From ZC4RG29 sp964521255 (lineage in GTDB: Bacteria > Bacteroidota > Bacteroidia > Cytophagales > Cyclobacteriaceae): a stretch of 64,000 nt of DNA. The notes under the pieces were generated by a model. The model was given only the letters and a program-made list of their open reading frames with translations, was not told the origin of the DNA and did not search any database. A program made the position numbers and the translations under genes. The stretch covers positions 1 to 64,000 of the forward strand of contig CAZFRM010000022.1 of assembly GCA_964521255.1 (NCBI GenBank), read 5' to 3'. Below, one piece after another: positions 50,850 through 59,014 of this stretch; position 1 is the stretch's first letter; every line of letters begins with the position of its first letter.

Positions 50850-53603
50850 TTATCCCAACCTGCCATTTATATTCGTCGGATGTATGGGGAGGGAAATCGT
50901 GAATACTGACCCCTCATGAAGAACACTGGAAAACACTATCGAACCGTTAAGTTTGTCTACAGCCTTCTTAACAATATAGAGACCTAATCCATTTCCTTTG
51001 GACATAAAATTGGCCCTGAAATACATATCAAAAATCTTATCTGAAAACTCTTTGGCAAAGCCCTGACCGTTGTCTTTAATCTGAATTGATACGGCATGAT
51101 CCTGCTCGAAGGTGTCTATGCTAATCAGCGGGTTCTGTTGACTTGAGAAGTTTATCGAATTCTCGATCAGGTTTTCGACTATTATTTTGACCAACACCGG
51201 GTAAGTATATATTCTGCTATCTGTGCCGAAATTAAACCGCGTACAAATTCCTTTCTCTTCCAATTGCTCCCAGAAAGTTCCTACGGTGTTCAGAACCAGG
51301 TCTTTCAAGTCTACTTCTTCATAATAAAGTTGTTGTGTACCAACATCACTTATCGACTGAAGTTTTACTAACATCTTGTCGAGATTAAGGGCAGTATCTC
51401 TTACCCGTTCAAAAAGCTCAAGGGAGTTTTTATCCTTAACGGTGATCTTGGCCACCTCAGCAAGCCCGAGAAAAGTGGTCAGCGGTCTTCTGAAGTCATG
51501 TGAGGACCGGTAAAAGAAAGTATCTAACTCTATAAATGCTTTTTCCAATTGGGCCGTACGCTCGCTCACTTTCTTTTCCAAATCGCTGTTGATGTCGCTT
51601 ATAATCTGATTCGCTTCAATCAACTCCTCCGACTGTGCCTGCACTTCTTCTTTCGATTCAATTAAATCATTATTGAGTTGTACCAATGACTCATTAGCTT
51701 CCATTAATTCTTCTGACTGAGCCTGAATCTCTTCGTTCTTCTCACTAATCTCACGGTTCAGCAAAGTCAATGCCTGATGAGATTTTTTCTTGGACCGGTA
51801 ATACATGTACAAGACATAGGAAGATAATGTAAGCAGCACCAATATAATAATTGAGAAAATCAGAAAATTTCGCTGGAGCTTAAGCTGTGAATCCTTCACT
51901 TCAATCTGACTCTGCTTAATCTCATTTTCTTTGCTCAGCGATCCGATTTCTTTTTCTTTTTTTGAAAGCTGATAAACGGCGCTCAGTTGAGCCACTTTAT
52001 TTAACGTCTCTTGTCTGAACAAACTATCATTCAGACTAATATAATCTTCATAGTACTGCGATGCCTTTTCAAAATCACCTTGCCTTTTGTAAAATACTGC
52101 AAACAATCGCTTATTATCCCGAAGTTGAATTGGAAGATTCAATTTCAGAGCAAGGCTATGCGCTTCAGATAAATAATTACCTGACATCTTGTATTTTCCC
52201 TGAAGCATATAAACGTTACCCAGAGAATTATATACCATTACCTGAAGTCTCTTATCCACCTTTGATGAATCATGTTCAAATACTTTTTCATGATACTCAA
52301 TTGATTTCGAGTAGAGGCCCTGATCACGGTAAACTTGTGCCAGGTTAAAAAGAGTAGAACACACTTCGTTGTCCAGTTTAAGTTCTTCTCTTAATGCCAA
52401 CGACTTTGAAAACATTGGAATAGCCTTACTAAATTCTTGTCTCTGAAGATGAATGTAACCGAGCAGATTATATGCCCCAGCCATACCGGCTTTATCATTT
52501 AGTTTCTGCGCTTGTTCAGATGACCGTTGTCCAAACGCATAGGCAAGCGAATCATTTCCCTCATTGATATAAAGCCAGCCAATGAGACTTCCGGTCCGGC
52601 TTACCTCTTGCGGGTTATTCATCGCTTCGCTCATTTCAATTGCCGATAAATAATTTTCCAAAGCCCTGTTGAAATCTCCCTGAACCCTGAATATTTGCCC
52701 AATCCCTTTCAATATTTCCGGATAGTAACGGCGATAGTTGTTTTTCTTCATGAGTTCAATTGCTGCAGAATACAATTCAATTGCTCTGCCATAGTCACCT
52801 AACCTATAGGCTAACTCACCAGCACGATTGTAATATTGAAATTTTAGAAGTGTACTGTTATACTTTTCAGCTACCCGAAATGAATTCTTTAGATAGTAAT
52901 CTGCAGAATCTAACTCATAGATTCTCGCTTTAATATTTCCCATGTAACTCCAGCACTCAGCGATCTCAACACTGTCCTTCATATTCATTCGCAAGCGAAG
53001 AGCTTTCCTGGTTAAGGCAAGCGCACCGTCAAAATCTGAAAGATCGCTTTTAAGTATACCCCAATTAAGATAGACGGATGATTGGGATAAGCCGGTATCC
53101 TTTTGCTCATTTAATAAACTCAATGATTGCTCATAGTAAAGCCTTGCAGAATCAAAGATTGACTGAACCCGGTAGAGATTACCCAATCTTGTCAGTGTGT
53201 GAGCAGGATAGTTACCAAAGTTTTCTGAACCGGCTTCATTCAGTGCCTGCAAATAGAACTGACGAGCAACTGAATACTCTGCAGTGTAGTAATAATACTG
53301 ACCTATATCTGTTAGCGATTGAACAACACCCTTTTTGTAAACTATCACATTTGATAGCTCATTAGCTTGCTGGGCCCAACGCAGCCCTTCATCAAAATCA
53401 ATATTCCAACTATTTATCGCGAGTTGATGAAGTATATCTGCTTTTGCCTCGCTCTTATCGGGTGCCAGGGACAAAGCATTTTTTAAACTATCAATCGTTG
53501 AGGTTTGCGCGGCCGAAAAAAATGGCAAAAGGGTGAACAAGCTTAGTGAAATCACTAACCCGTTAAGGAAAACAGCAAATGATGCATTACGATTGACAAA
53601 CAT
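50850..53603 (-). CDS. TPR-type sensor histidine kinase
   Basis: A 917-residue membrane kinase. Layout: signal-like first segment (AVFLNGLVISLSLFTLLPFF, residues 9-30); a periplasmic TPR array (about 35-540; ALVLTRKALRLRM-type motifs such as LARQFYLQALNEAG); one membrane helix (FLIFSIIILVLLTLSSYVLY, about 579-602); a long coiled coil (SEELMEANESLVQLN); dimerisation/phosphoacceptor box RSSHDFRRPLTTFLG with His702; ATP-binding N box (NLIENSINFSS) and G boxes (DNGQGFAK, GNGLGLYIVKK). It senses an unknown envelope signal. No receiver domain and no adjacent response regulator are seen, so its partner is elsewhere. Confidence 0.9.
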   Translation of the reverse strand: MFVNRNASFAVFLNGLVISLSLFTLLPFFSAAQTSTIDSLKNALSLAPDKSEAKADILHQLAINSWNIDFDEGLRWAQQANELSNVIVYKKGVVQSLTDIGQYYYYTAEYSVARQFYLQALNEAGSENFGNYPAHTLTRLGNLYRVQSIFDSARLYYEQSLSLLNEQKDTGLSQSSVYLNWGILKSDLSDFDGALALTRKALRLRMNMKDSVEIAECWSYMGNIKARIYELDSADYYLKNSFRVAEKYNSTLLKFQYYNRAGELAYRLGDYGRAIELYSAAIELMKKNNYRRYYPEILKGIGQIFRVQGDFNRALENYLSAIEMSEAMNNPQEVSRTGSLIGWLYINEGNDSLAYAFGQRSSEQAQKLNDKAGMAGAYNLLGYIHLQRQEFSKAIPMFSKSLALREELKLDNEVCSTLFNLAQVYRDQGLYSKSIEYHEKVFEHDSSKVDKRLQVMVYNSLGNVYMLQGKYKMSGNYLSEAHSLALKLNLPIQLRDNKRLFAVFYKRQGDFEKASQYYEDYISLNDSLFRQETLNKVAQLSAVYQLSKKEKEIGSLSKENEIKQSQIEVKDSQLKLQRNFLIFSIIILVLLTLSSYVLYMYYRSKKKSHQALTLLNREISEKNEEIQAQSEELMEANESLVQLNNDLIESKEEVQAQSEELIEANQIISDINSDLEKKVSERTAQLEKAFIELDTFFYRSSHDFRRPLTTFLGLAEVAKITVKDKNSLELFERVRDTALNLDKMLVKLQSISDVGTQQLYYEEVDLKDLVLNTVGTFWEQLEEKGICTRFNFGTDSRIYTYPVLVKIIVENLIENSINFSSQQNPLISIDTFEQDHAVSIQIKDNGQGFAKEFSDKIFDMYFRANFMSKGNGLGLYIVKKAVDKLNGSIVFSSVLHEGSVFTISLPIHPTNINGRLG

Positions 53604-53839
53604 GCGGCCTCAAAAACAAGTATCCGAAGCAATTATTTCAGCAATTGCTTTCGGATCGCCATTAAAAAAATTATAGAAAATTCTACAAAAATAAGTTCAA
53701 AACAGGGTAATGCAAATCACTTTAGCCGAAAACCCTATTGCGTAAGGTTTTTAATAGATTAATAGAGAATTGAGTTGCTAATAGACTAATTTGGAACCTT
53801 AAATATTTTTTAGCGCTAAACTTAACTTCTTTAAACCTT

Positions 53840-54658
53840 ATGAATAACCGAAGATTAGTCCCCTTTATCGTGCTGGGTGTAATCGCATTGTTTGTATTAT
53901 TTGGTCTCTCATCAAGTATATTCTATACCATTGGAGCATCCGAACGCGCAGTGATCTTTTACAAGTTTGGTATAGGGCTCGATAAAGAGCATATCATTAC
54001 ACCCGGATGGCATATGAAAGCTCCCTGGAATGAGATCTACGTTTACCCGGTAAATGAAATGTCATCGGAAGAAACCATGGATGTATTGGACAAAAGTGGT
54101 TTGACCATTCATGTTGATATTACGGTACGTTTTTTTCCTGACCCTTTGAAGATCGGCTGGGTACATGAGAAGTTTACCAAAAACTATGTTAATGTATTGG
54201 TTATACCCGAAGTGCGCTCCACTGTTCGCCAGGTAATGGGCCGGTATACTGCGGAAGAAATTTATTCAACCAAGCGCACTGATGTTGAGACTTCAATTAA
54301 GAATGAAACCGAAAATATCTTATCGGCTAATTATGTCAACGCTACTGCCGTATTAATCCGGTCAATCAACTTACCGGCACAAATCAAAGGCGCCATTGAA
54401 AACAAACTCCAACAGGAACAGGAAGCATTAGCTTACCAGTTTCGTCTCGATAAAGAAAAAAGTGAGGCCGAGAGAAAACGCATTGCAGCAGAGGGTGAGG
54501 CCCGGGCTAACAACATTGTAAATTCCAGCTTATCAGACAAGCTTTTAAAAATGAGGGGAATAGAAGCAACGCTGGAATTATCCAAGTCGCCCAATTCAAA
54601 GATAATTATTGTAGGGTCTGGAAAGGATGGTTTACCCTTAATCCTGGGTAATAATTAA
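53840..54658 (+). CDS. SPFH/prohibitin-family membrane protein
   Basis: A 272-residue protein with one N-terminal membrane anchor (FIVLGVIALFVLFGLSSSIF), an SPFH/band-7 domain (GASERAVIFYKFGIGLDKEH; TPGWHMKAPWNEIYVYPV; SGLTIHVDITVRFFPDPL) and a charged helical C-terminal region (EQEALAYQFRLDKEKSEAER) that forms coiled coils in the family. Prohibitins build ring-like oligomers that organise membranes and bind proteases. The gene is 92 bases upstream of citrate synthase on the same strand, with separate regulation likely. Confidence 0.88.
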   Translation: MNNRRLVPFIVLGVIALFVLFGLSSSIFYTIGASERAVIFYKFGIGLDKEHIITPGWHMKAPWNEIYVYPVNEMSSEETMDVLDKSGLTIHVDITVRFFPDPLKIGWVHEKFTKNYVNVLVIPEVRSTVRQVMGRYTAEEIYSTKRTDVETSIKNETENILSANYVNATAVLIRSINLPAQIKGAIENKLQQEQEALAYQFRLDKEKSEAERKRIAAEGEARANNIVNSSLSDKLLKMRGIEATLELSKSPNSKIIIVGSGKDGLPLILGNN

Positions 54659-54750
54659 GTCTGGGCTATTATTTTATAATGAGGGTATTTTTTTCTAATC
54701 CATTGGGGGCTTATATTTAGCCGCATATTAAGAAATTGAATCACAAGGCA

Positions 54751-56040
54751 ATGTCGAAGAATGCAGAACTAAAAATTGACGGTAAATCTTATTCACTCCC
54801 GCTTATTGAAGGAACCGAACAGGAAGTAGCTATTGACATCGCCGATTTGCGCGATCAAACGGGAGCCATAACATTAGATCTGGGTTATAAAAATACCGGC
54901 GCTACAAAAAGTGCTATAACTTATCTTGATGGCGATAATGGGGTTTTACGCTACCGCGGATACTCTATTGAAGAACTGGCTAAGAAATCTACATTTGAAG
55001 AAGTATCCTATCTTCTCATCTTTGGCGAACTGCCGACAGCAAAACAACTCGATCAGTTTTCTCATGACATTAAGACCCATACCCTGGTTCACGAAGACAT
55101 TAAGAAGATACTGGATGGGTTTCCCTCTACCTCCCATCCTATGGGTGTTTTGGCCTCTATGTTTTGTTCACAAACAGCCTTCTACCCTGAATCGCTTGAT
55201 CCAAACAGACCTAAGGAAGGAGTATACCTAAGCATTGTCCGCTCCCTGGCTAAAATGCCAACTTTCGCCGCATGGTCTTACAAAAATGCAATGGGCCACC
55301 CTGTGAATTACCCGGACAACTCCCTCGATTACTGTTCAAGGTTTCTAAAGATGATGTTTTCTCTTCCTACGGAAAAATATGAAGTGGATCCAATCATTTC
55401 AAAAGCATTGGATAAATTGCTGATCCTTCACGCCGATCATGAACAGAACTGCTCCACATCCACCGTAAGGATTGTAGGATCTTCCAAAGCCAGTATTTAT
55501 GCATCGATATCCGCTGGTATTAACGCGCTTTGGGGACCGCTTCATGGAGGGGCTAACCAGGAAGTAATCGTAATGTTGGAAAGCATTAAAAATGATGGCG
55601 GAAATATTGAAAAGTGGATCAATAAAGCGAAAGATAAAAACGACCCCTTCCGGCTTATGGGATTTGGTCACCGCGTCTATAAAAATTTCGATCCCCGTGC
55701 CCAGATCATTAAGAATGCAGCAGACGATGTATTGAAGCAACTTGGTGTGAATGATCCGGTTCTGGAAATTGCTTACAAACTGGAAGAAGTGGCGCTTAAA
55801 GATCCCTACTTTGTAGAACGCAAACTTTATCCTAATGTAGATTTCTATAGTGGTATTATTTACCGGGCACTAGGCCTTCCGGTAGATATGTTCACCGTAA
55901 TGTTCGCTATGGGCCGCTTGCCCGGATGGATTGCACAATGGAGAGAGATGCGGGAAAACAAGGAACCCATAGGAAGGCCACGGCAGATTTATGTGGGAGA
56001 AACGCTCCGTCCATATGTAGCAATTGACAGTAGAAAGTGA
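54751..56040 (+). CDS. gltA: Citrate synthase
   Basis: A 429-residue enzyme that joins oxaloacetate and acetyl-CoA to start the citric-acid cycle. Family marks: LDGDNGVLRYRGYSIEELAK, the His motif LILHADHEQNCSTSTVR, GPLHGGANQEVIVML with the second catalytic His, MGFGHRVYKNFDPRA with the active-site His and Arg, and the aspartate in YPNVDFYSGIIYRA. This is the hexameric, NADH-sensitive type I by length and motif set. The ATG at 54,751 (MSKNAEL) is chosen; an in-frame TTG 15 bases upstream is less likely. A hairpin terminator follows. Confidence 0.95.
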   Translation: MSKNAELKIDGKSYSLPLIEGTEQEVAIDIADLRDQTGAITLDLGYKNTGATKSAITYLDGDNGVLRYRGYSIEELAKKSTFEEVSYLLIFGELPTAKQLDQFSHDIKTHTLVHEDIKKILDGFPSTSHPMGVLASMFCSQTAFYPESLDPNRPKEGVYLSIVRSLAKMPTFAAWSYKNAMGHPVNYPDNSLDYCSRFLKMMFSLPTEKYEVDPIISKALDKLLILHADHEQNCSTSTVRIVGSSKASIYASISAGINALWGPLHGGANQEVIVMLESIKNDGGNIEKWINKAKDKNDPFRLMGFGHRVYKNFDPRAQIIKNAADDVLKQLGVNDPVLEIAYKLEEVALKDPYFVERKLYPNVDFYSGIIYRALGLPVDMFTVMFAMGRLPGWIAQWREMRENKEPIGRPRQIYVGETLRPYVAIDSRK

Positions 56041-56063
56041 TTGACAAAAACACTTGGAATATG

Positions 56064-56097
56064 AAGGCTGGAGGTTTACTTTCAGCCTTTCTTATTT
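56064..56097 (+). terminator. Hairpin terminator of citrate synthase
   Basis: AAGGCTG (56,064-56,070) pairs with CAGCCTT (56,083-56,089) around a 12-base loop and is followed by TCTTATTTATT. It lies 24 bases after the stop codon. The T-run is broken, so strength is moderate. Confidence 0.55.
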
Positions 56098-56150
56098 ATT
56101 ATTAATTAGCTGATTTGTTGATTAGCCGATTAGCCAATAATCCAAATACT

Positions 56151-56414
56151 ATGAACTTATCAGAAAAATTTCAGGCAGCGGTAGATCGTTCAAAGGAACT
56201 TACCAAACGACCTACCAATGAAGAACTTCTCTCGCTTTATGCACTTTATAAGCAGGCAACAGAGGGAGATGTAACCGGGGAACGCCCGGGAGGATTCGAT
56301 TTCAAAGCCATTGCAAAGCATGATGCCTGGGAAGATCTCAAAGGAAAATCCAAAGATGAAGCGATGACAGAGTATGTCTCTTTGGTTGAAAATCTTCACC
56401 AACAATACGGTTGA
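56151..56414 (+). CDS. Acyl-CoA-binding protein
   Basis: An 87-residue four-helix protein matching eukaryotic-type ACBP in length and motifs: KFQAAVDRSKELTKRPTNEE, LLSLYALYKQATEGDV, then GGFDFKAIAKHDAWEDLKGK and SKDEAMTEYVSLV. It binds long-chain acyl-CoA and buffers it in the cytosol. Bacterial ACBPs are known but not universal. The ATG at 56,151 starts right at the canonical N-terminus; a longer frame from 56,115 adds unrelated residues. The stop overlaps or abuts the next gene's start, so the two are co-translated. Confidence 0.92.
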   Translation: MNLSEKFQAAVDRSKELTKRPTNEELLSLYALYKQATEGDVTGERPGGFDFKAIAKHDAWEDLKGKSKDEAMTEYVSLVENLHQQYG

Positions 56415-56416
56415 CG

Positions 56417-57115
56417 GTGAATCTTTTTTATCAACCTCTCATTAAAGATGGCGTTTTTTTTCTCGACGCTGAAGAGTCGCGTCACTGTGCCAAAGTACTA
56501 AGAAAGAAGAATGGCGACTCCATTACAATTACGGATGGTAAAGGATTTTTCTACGATGCGCTCTTAACGGAAATTGATTCGCACCGGTGCACTTTCCAAA
56601 TCACAGGTGAAAGAGCAGAACCATCCCGTAACTTTTACATACACATTGCCATCGCTCCCACTAAAAATTCAGATCGCATTGAATGGTTCGTTGAAAAGGC
56701 AACAGAAATAGGAATTGATCAAATCTCTTTTATTGAATGTGATCATTCAGAAAGAACAAACCTCAGGCTGGAAAGAATTAATCGCATTGCCATCACTGCT
56801 ATGAAACAATCGCTGAAAGCTTCTGTACCAAAAATCAATGCGATAATAAGCTTCAACGATTTTGTGAAGGGTCAGCATGAGCATCAAATGTTTATCGCCT
56901 ATGTCGACACAACCAATCCACACCACCTGAAAGATCTTGCCAAACCATCCACTTCCTATTGTGTGCTTATCGGTCCGGAAGGTGATTTTTCAGACGATGA
57001 ACTTTCGTTAGCAATTGGTAAGGGTTACAACAAAATTAATTTAGGTAATAGCCGGCTGCGGACAGAAACAGCTGCACTTGTCGCCTGTCATACGCTCAAC
57101 CTGTTGAATTTGTAA
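56417..57115 (+). CDS. rsmE: 16S rRNA (uracil-1498-N3)-methyltransferase
   Basis: A 232-residue SPOUT-type methyltransferase that modifies U1498 near the ribosomal decoding centre. Marks: VNLFYQPLIKDG start, EESRHCAKVLRKKNGDSI, IAIAPTKNSDRIEWFVEKA, CVLIGPEGDFSDDELSLA (the SAM-binding knot, GPEGG-type loop) and LGNSRLRTETAALVA. Start is either the GTG at 56,417 or a TTG at 56,411 that overlaps the ACBP stop; the GTG lines up with family starts. Confidence 0.92.
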   Translation: MNLFYQPLIKDGVFFLDAEESRHCAKVLRKKNGDSITITDGKGFFYDALLTEIDSHRCTFQITGERAEPSRNFYIHIAIAPTKNSDRIEWFVEKATEIGIDQISFIECDHSERTNLRLERINRIAITAMKQSLKASVPKINAIISFNDFVKGQHEHQMFIAYVDTTNPHHLKDLAKPSTSYCVLIGPEGDFSDDELSLAIGKGYNKINLGNSRLRTETAALVACHTLNLLNL

Positions 57116-57160
57116 AAGTGAATTAACCTTCGTTGATTGTAGGGTTATTCCATTCTATAC

Positions 57161-58405
57161 ATGGCATTAAATTATATCTGGTTTGGCTTCTTCCTCCTCG
57201 CATTCGTGGTAGCGCTTGCCAAACTTATCTTCCTGCAAGACTTACAAGTATTTCCAGCGCTGCTTGCTTCAACGTTCGACATGGCAAAGACGGGTTTTGA
57301 AATATCGTTATACCTCACCGGTGTAATGTCGCTTTGGCTGGGCCTTATGAAGATTGGTGAGAAGGGTGGAATGGTTGCAATACTCTCGCGATTTGTGGGT
57401 CCTTTTTTCTCAAGACTTTTTCCCGGAGTTCCGAAAGATCATCCTGCCAATGGATCTATTATCATGAATTTCAGCGCTAATATTCTTGGACTTGATAACG
57501 CTGCCACGCCTCTTGGACTTAAAGCTATGCAAGAACTTCAGGAGCTGAACCCTGTTAAAGATACAGCTTCTGATGCGCAGATCACTTTCCTTGTATTGAA
57601 TGCCTCTGGGCTAACCGTTATACCGCTAGCTATTATTGCTGACAGAGCGAGTTTGGGAGTACCCGACCCTACCAGCATCTTCATACCTACTTTGATTGCA
57701 ACATTTGCCTCTACGCTGGCGGGTTTACTGTATCTTTCTTACAAACAGAAAATCAAATTACTTGACCCCGTTATTGTAGGCTACATCATGGGGCTTATGG
57801 CTATAATACTTGGAATGGTTTGGTACTTTTCGTCGTTAACGCCTGATGCAATGCAATTGCAATCTTCACTCTTCAGCAGCATCATTATCCTCACCATAAT
57901 TATTGGTTTCCTTCTTCTCGGCCTAAAGAGAAAGATACCCTTATTTGAAACTTTCGTTGACGGCGCCAAAGAAGGTTTTAATACCTCTGTGAAAATCATT
58001 CCTTATCTCGTTGCCATGCTGGTAGGTATAGGCGTGTTCCGGGCATCCGGCACTCTTGACTTTATTGTTGATGGTATTGCGTGGGTATTTTCTTTTTTTG
58101 AAATCAATACGGAATTCGTTAAAGCATTACCCGTTGCATTACTAAAGCCCTTAAGCGGTGCTGCTGCCCGTGGAATGATGATCGAAATATCAAAAACATA
58201 CATGGAAACAAGCCCTCCCGATATGTTTACGATTAACCTGGCTGCAATTTTCAGGGGTTGTGCCGAGACTACTTTTTATGTTCTGGCCGTGTATTTTGGC
58301 TCTGTAAATATTCGTAAAACGCGTTATGCCGTTTCTGCAGGCCTTATTTGCGACGCAGCAGGTTTCGTAGCAGCAATTTTGGTCGCTTACCTATTCTTCT
58401 ATTAA
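57161..58405 (+). CDS. Fused SpmA-SpmB nucleoside-recognition-type membrane protein
   Basis: A 414-residue polytopic membrane protein. The first half matches SpmA (FFSRLFPGVPKDHPANGSII; FSANILGLDNAATPLGLKAM) and the second SpmB (GAKEGFNTSVKIIPYLVAML; LKPLSGAAARGMMIEISKTY; FRGCAETTFYVLAVYFGSV), each a copy of the gate/nucleoside-recognition fold. In Bacillus the two are separate spore-maturation proteins; in non-sporing Bacteroidota the fused form occurs with unknown cargo. Nothing near it points to sporulation. The gene starts 45 bases after rsmE. Confidence 0.88.
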   Translation: MALNYIWFGFFLLAFVVALAKLIFLQDLQVFPALLASTFDMAKTGFEISLYLTGVMSLWLGLMKIGEKGGMVAILSRFVGPFFSRLFPGVPKDHPANGSIIMNFSANILGLDNAATPLGLKAMQELQELNPVKDTASDAQITFLVLNASGLTVIPLAIIADRASLGVPDPTSIFIPTLIATFASTLAGLLYLSYKQKIKLLDPVIVGYIMGLMAIILGMVWYFSSLTPDAMQLQSSLFSSIIILTIIIGFLLLGLKRKIPLFETFVDGAKEGFNTSVKIIPYLVAMLVGIGVFRASGTLDFIVDGIAWVFSFFEINTEFVKALPVALLKPLSGAAARGMMIEISKTYMETSPPDMFTINLAAIFRGCAETTFYVLAVYFGSVNIRKTRYAVSAGLICDAAGFVAAILVAYLFFY

Positions 58406-58498
58406 GATATATATACCGGATTAAAACATCACATGTTGCACCTCCACAATAGATTGAAAATATTTGTTTAAGAAGGGAAACGAGGTTAAAATTGTTTT

Positions 58499-58948
58499 AT
58501 GGATAAAAAAGCGGATATACAAAAGACTATTTACGACAACGCGAAGAGTCACTTTTTAGGAAACTTCCCCGACAATTTACCAATCGAACAGGCTTACGTA
58601 CACATAGGAATGTACCTGGGCTGGATCATTGACTCAGATGCCTATTCAGAATATTTTGAGGACGAAGCATCCAATCAAATATTCCGTTTTAAGCGCAGAG
58701 AAATTTCATGTACAATCCTCAGTGAAATATGGGATGGCTACCTTGGCTTTGAATTATTCAATCGCCAGGGAAATATGTTCACATATTATTATTACGGCGG
58801 CGGACTTTATAGAAATGATTACGATGAAATTCTTGTTAAGAATCTGCCATCAATCTATCACGTAACCGATAGCTGGGACAATTACGATAAAATGAAACTC
58901 CGCATTGACATGCGCTTCCAGGATTGGAAGAAGTTAGTAAGTCCATAA
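58499..58948 (+). CDS. Small soluble protein resembling the IYDNAKSHF...AYVHIGMYLGW family
   Basis: A 149-residue soluble protein with the pattern IYDNAKSHFLGNFPDNLP, EQAYVHIGMYLGWIIDSDAY and a WDNYDKMKLRIDMRFQDWK end. I have seen this pattern in a domain-of-unknown-function family (DUF7832-like) of bacterial proteins, sometimes near immunity-type genes, but I cannot confirm that here. No signal peptide or membrane segment. It stands alone, convergent with the next gene, with a strong hairpin between them. Confidence 0.55.
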   Translation: MDKKADIQKTIYDNAKSHFLGNFPDNLPIEQAYVHIGMYLGWIIDSDAYSEYFEDEASNQIFRFKRREISCTILSEIWDGYLGFELFNRQGNMFTYYYYGGGLYRNDYDEILVKNLPSIYHVTDSWDNYDKMKLRIDMRFQDWKKLVSP

Positions 58949-58949
58949 A

Positions 58950-59011
58950 GTCATTAGTCAATTGTTAATAGTCATTAGGTGGGTTCCTGCTAATGACTGC
59001 TGACCAATGAC
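58950..59011. repeat. Heptamer hairpin between convergent genes
   Basis: Units GTCATTA, GTCAATT, GTTAATA, GTCATTA (58,950-58,977) face CTAATGA, CTGCTGA, CCAATGA (58,990-59,010) across a 12-base spacer, and the outer and inner parts pair. Same unit family as at 45,185. It can act as a terminator for both converging genes, which leave only 66 bases between them. Confidence 0.65.
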
Positions 59012-59014
59012 ATT

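Noticed and set aside
54736..54750. TTG start 15 bases before the citrate synthase ATG
   Set aside because: The ATG matches family starts and a TTG is rare as a start.
57161..58405. Evidence for sporulation
   Set aside because: SpmA-SpmB fusions occur in non-sporing bacteria and no other spore gene is here.
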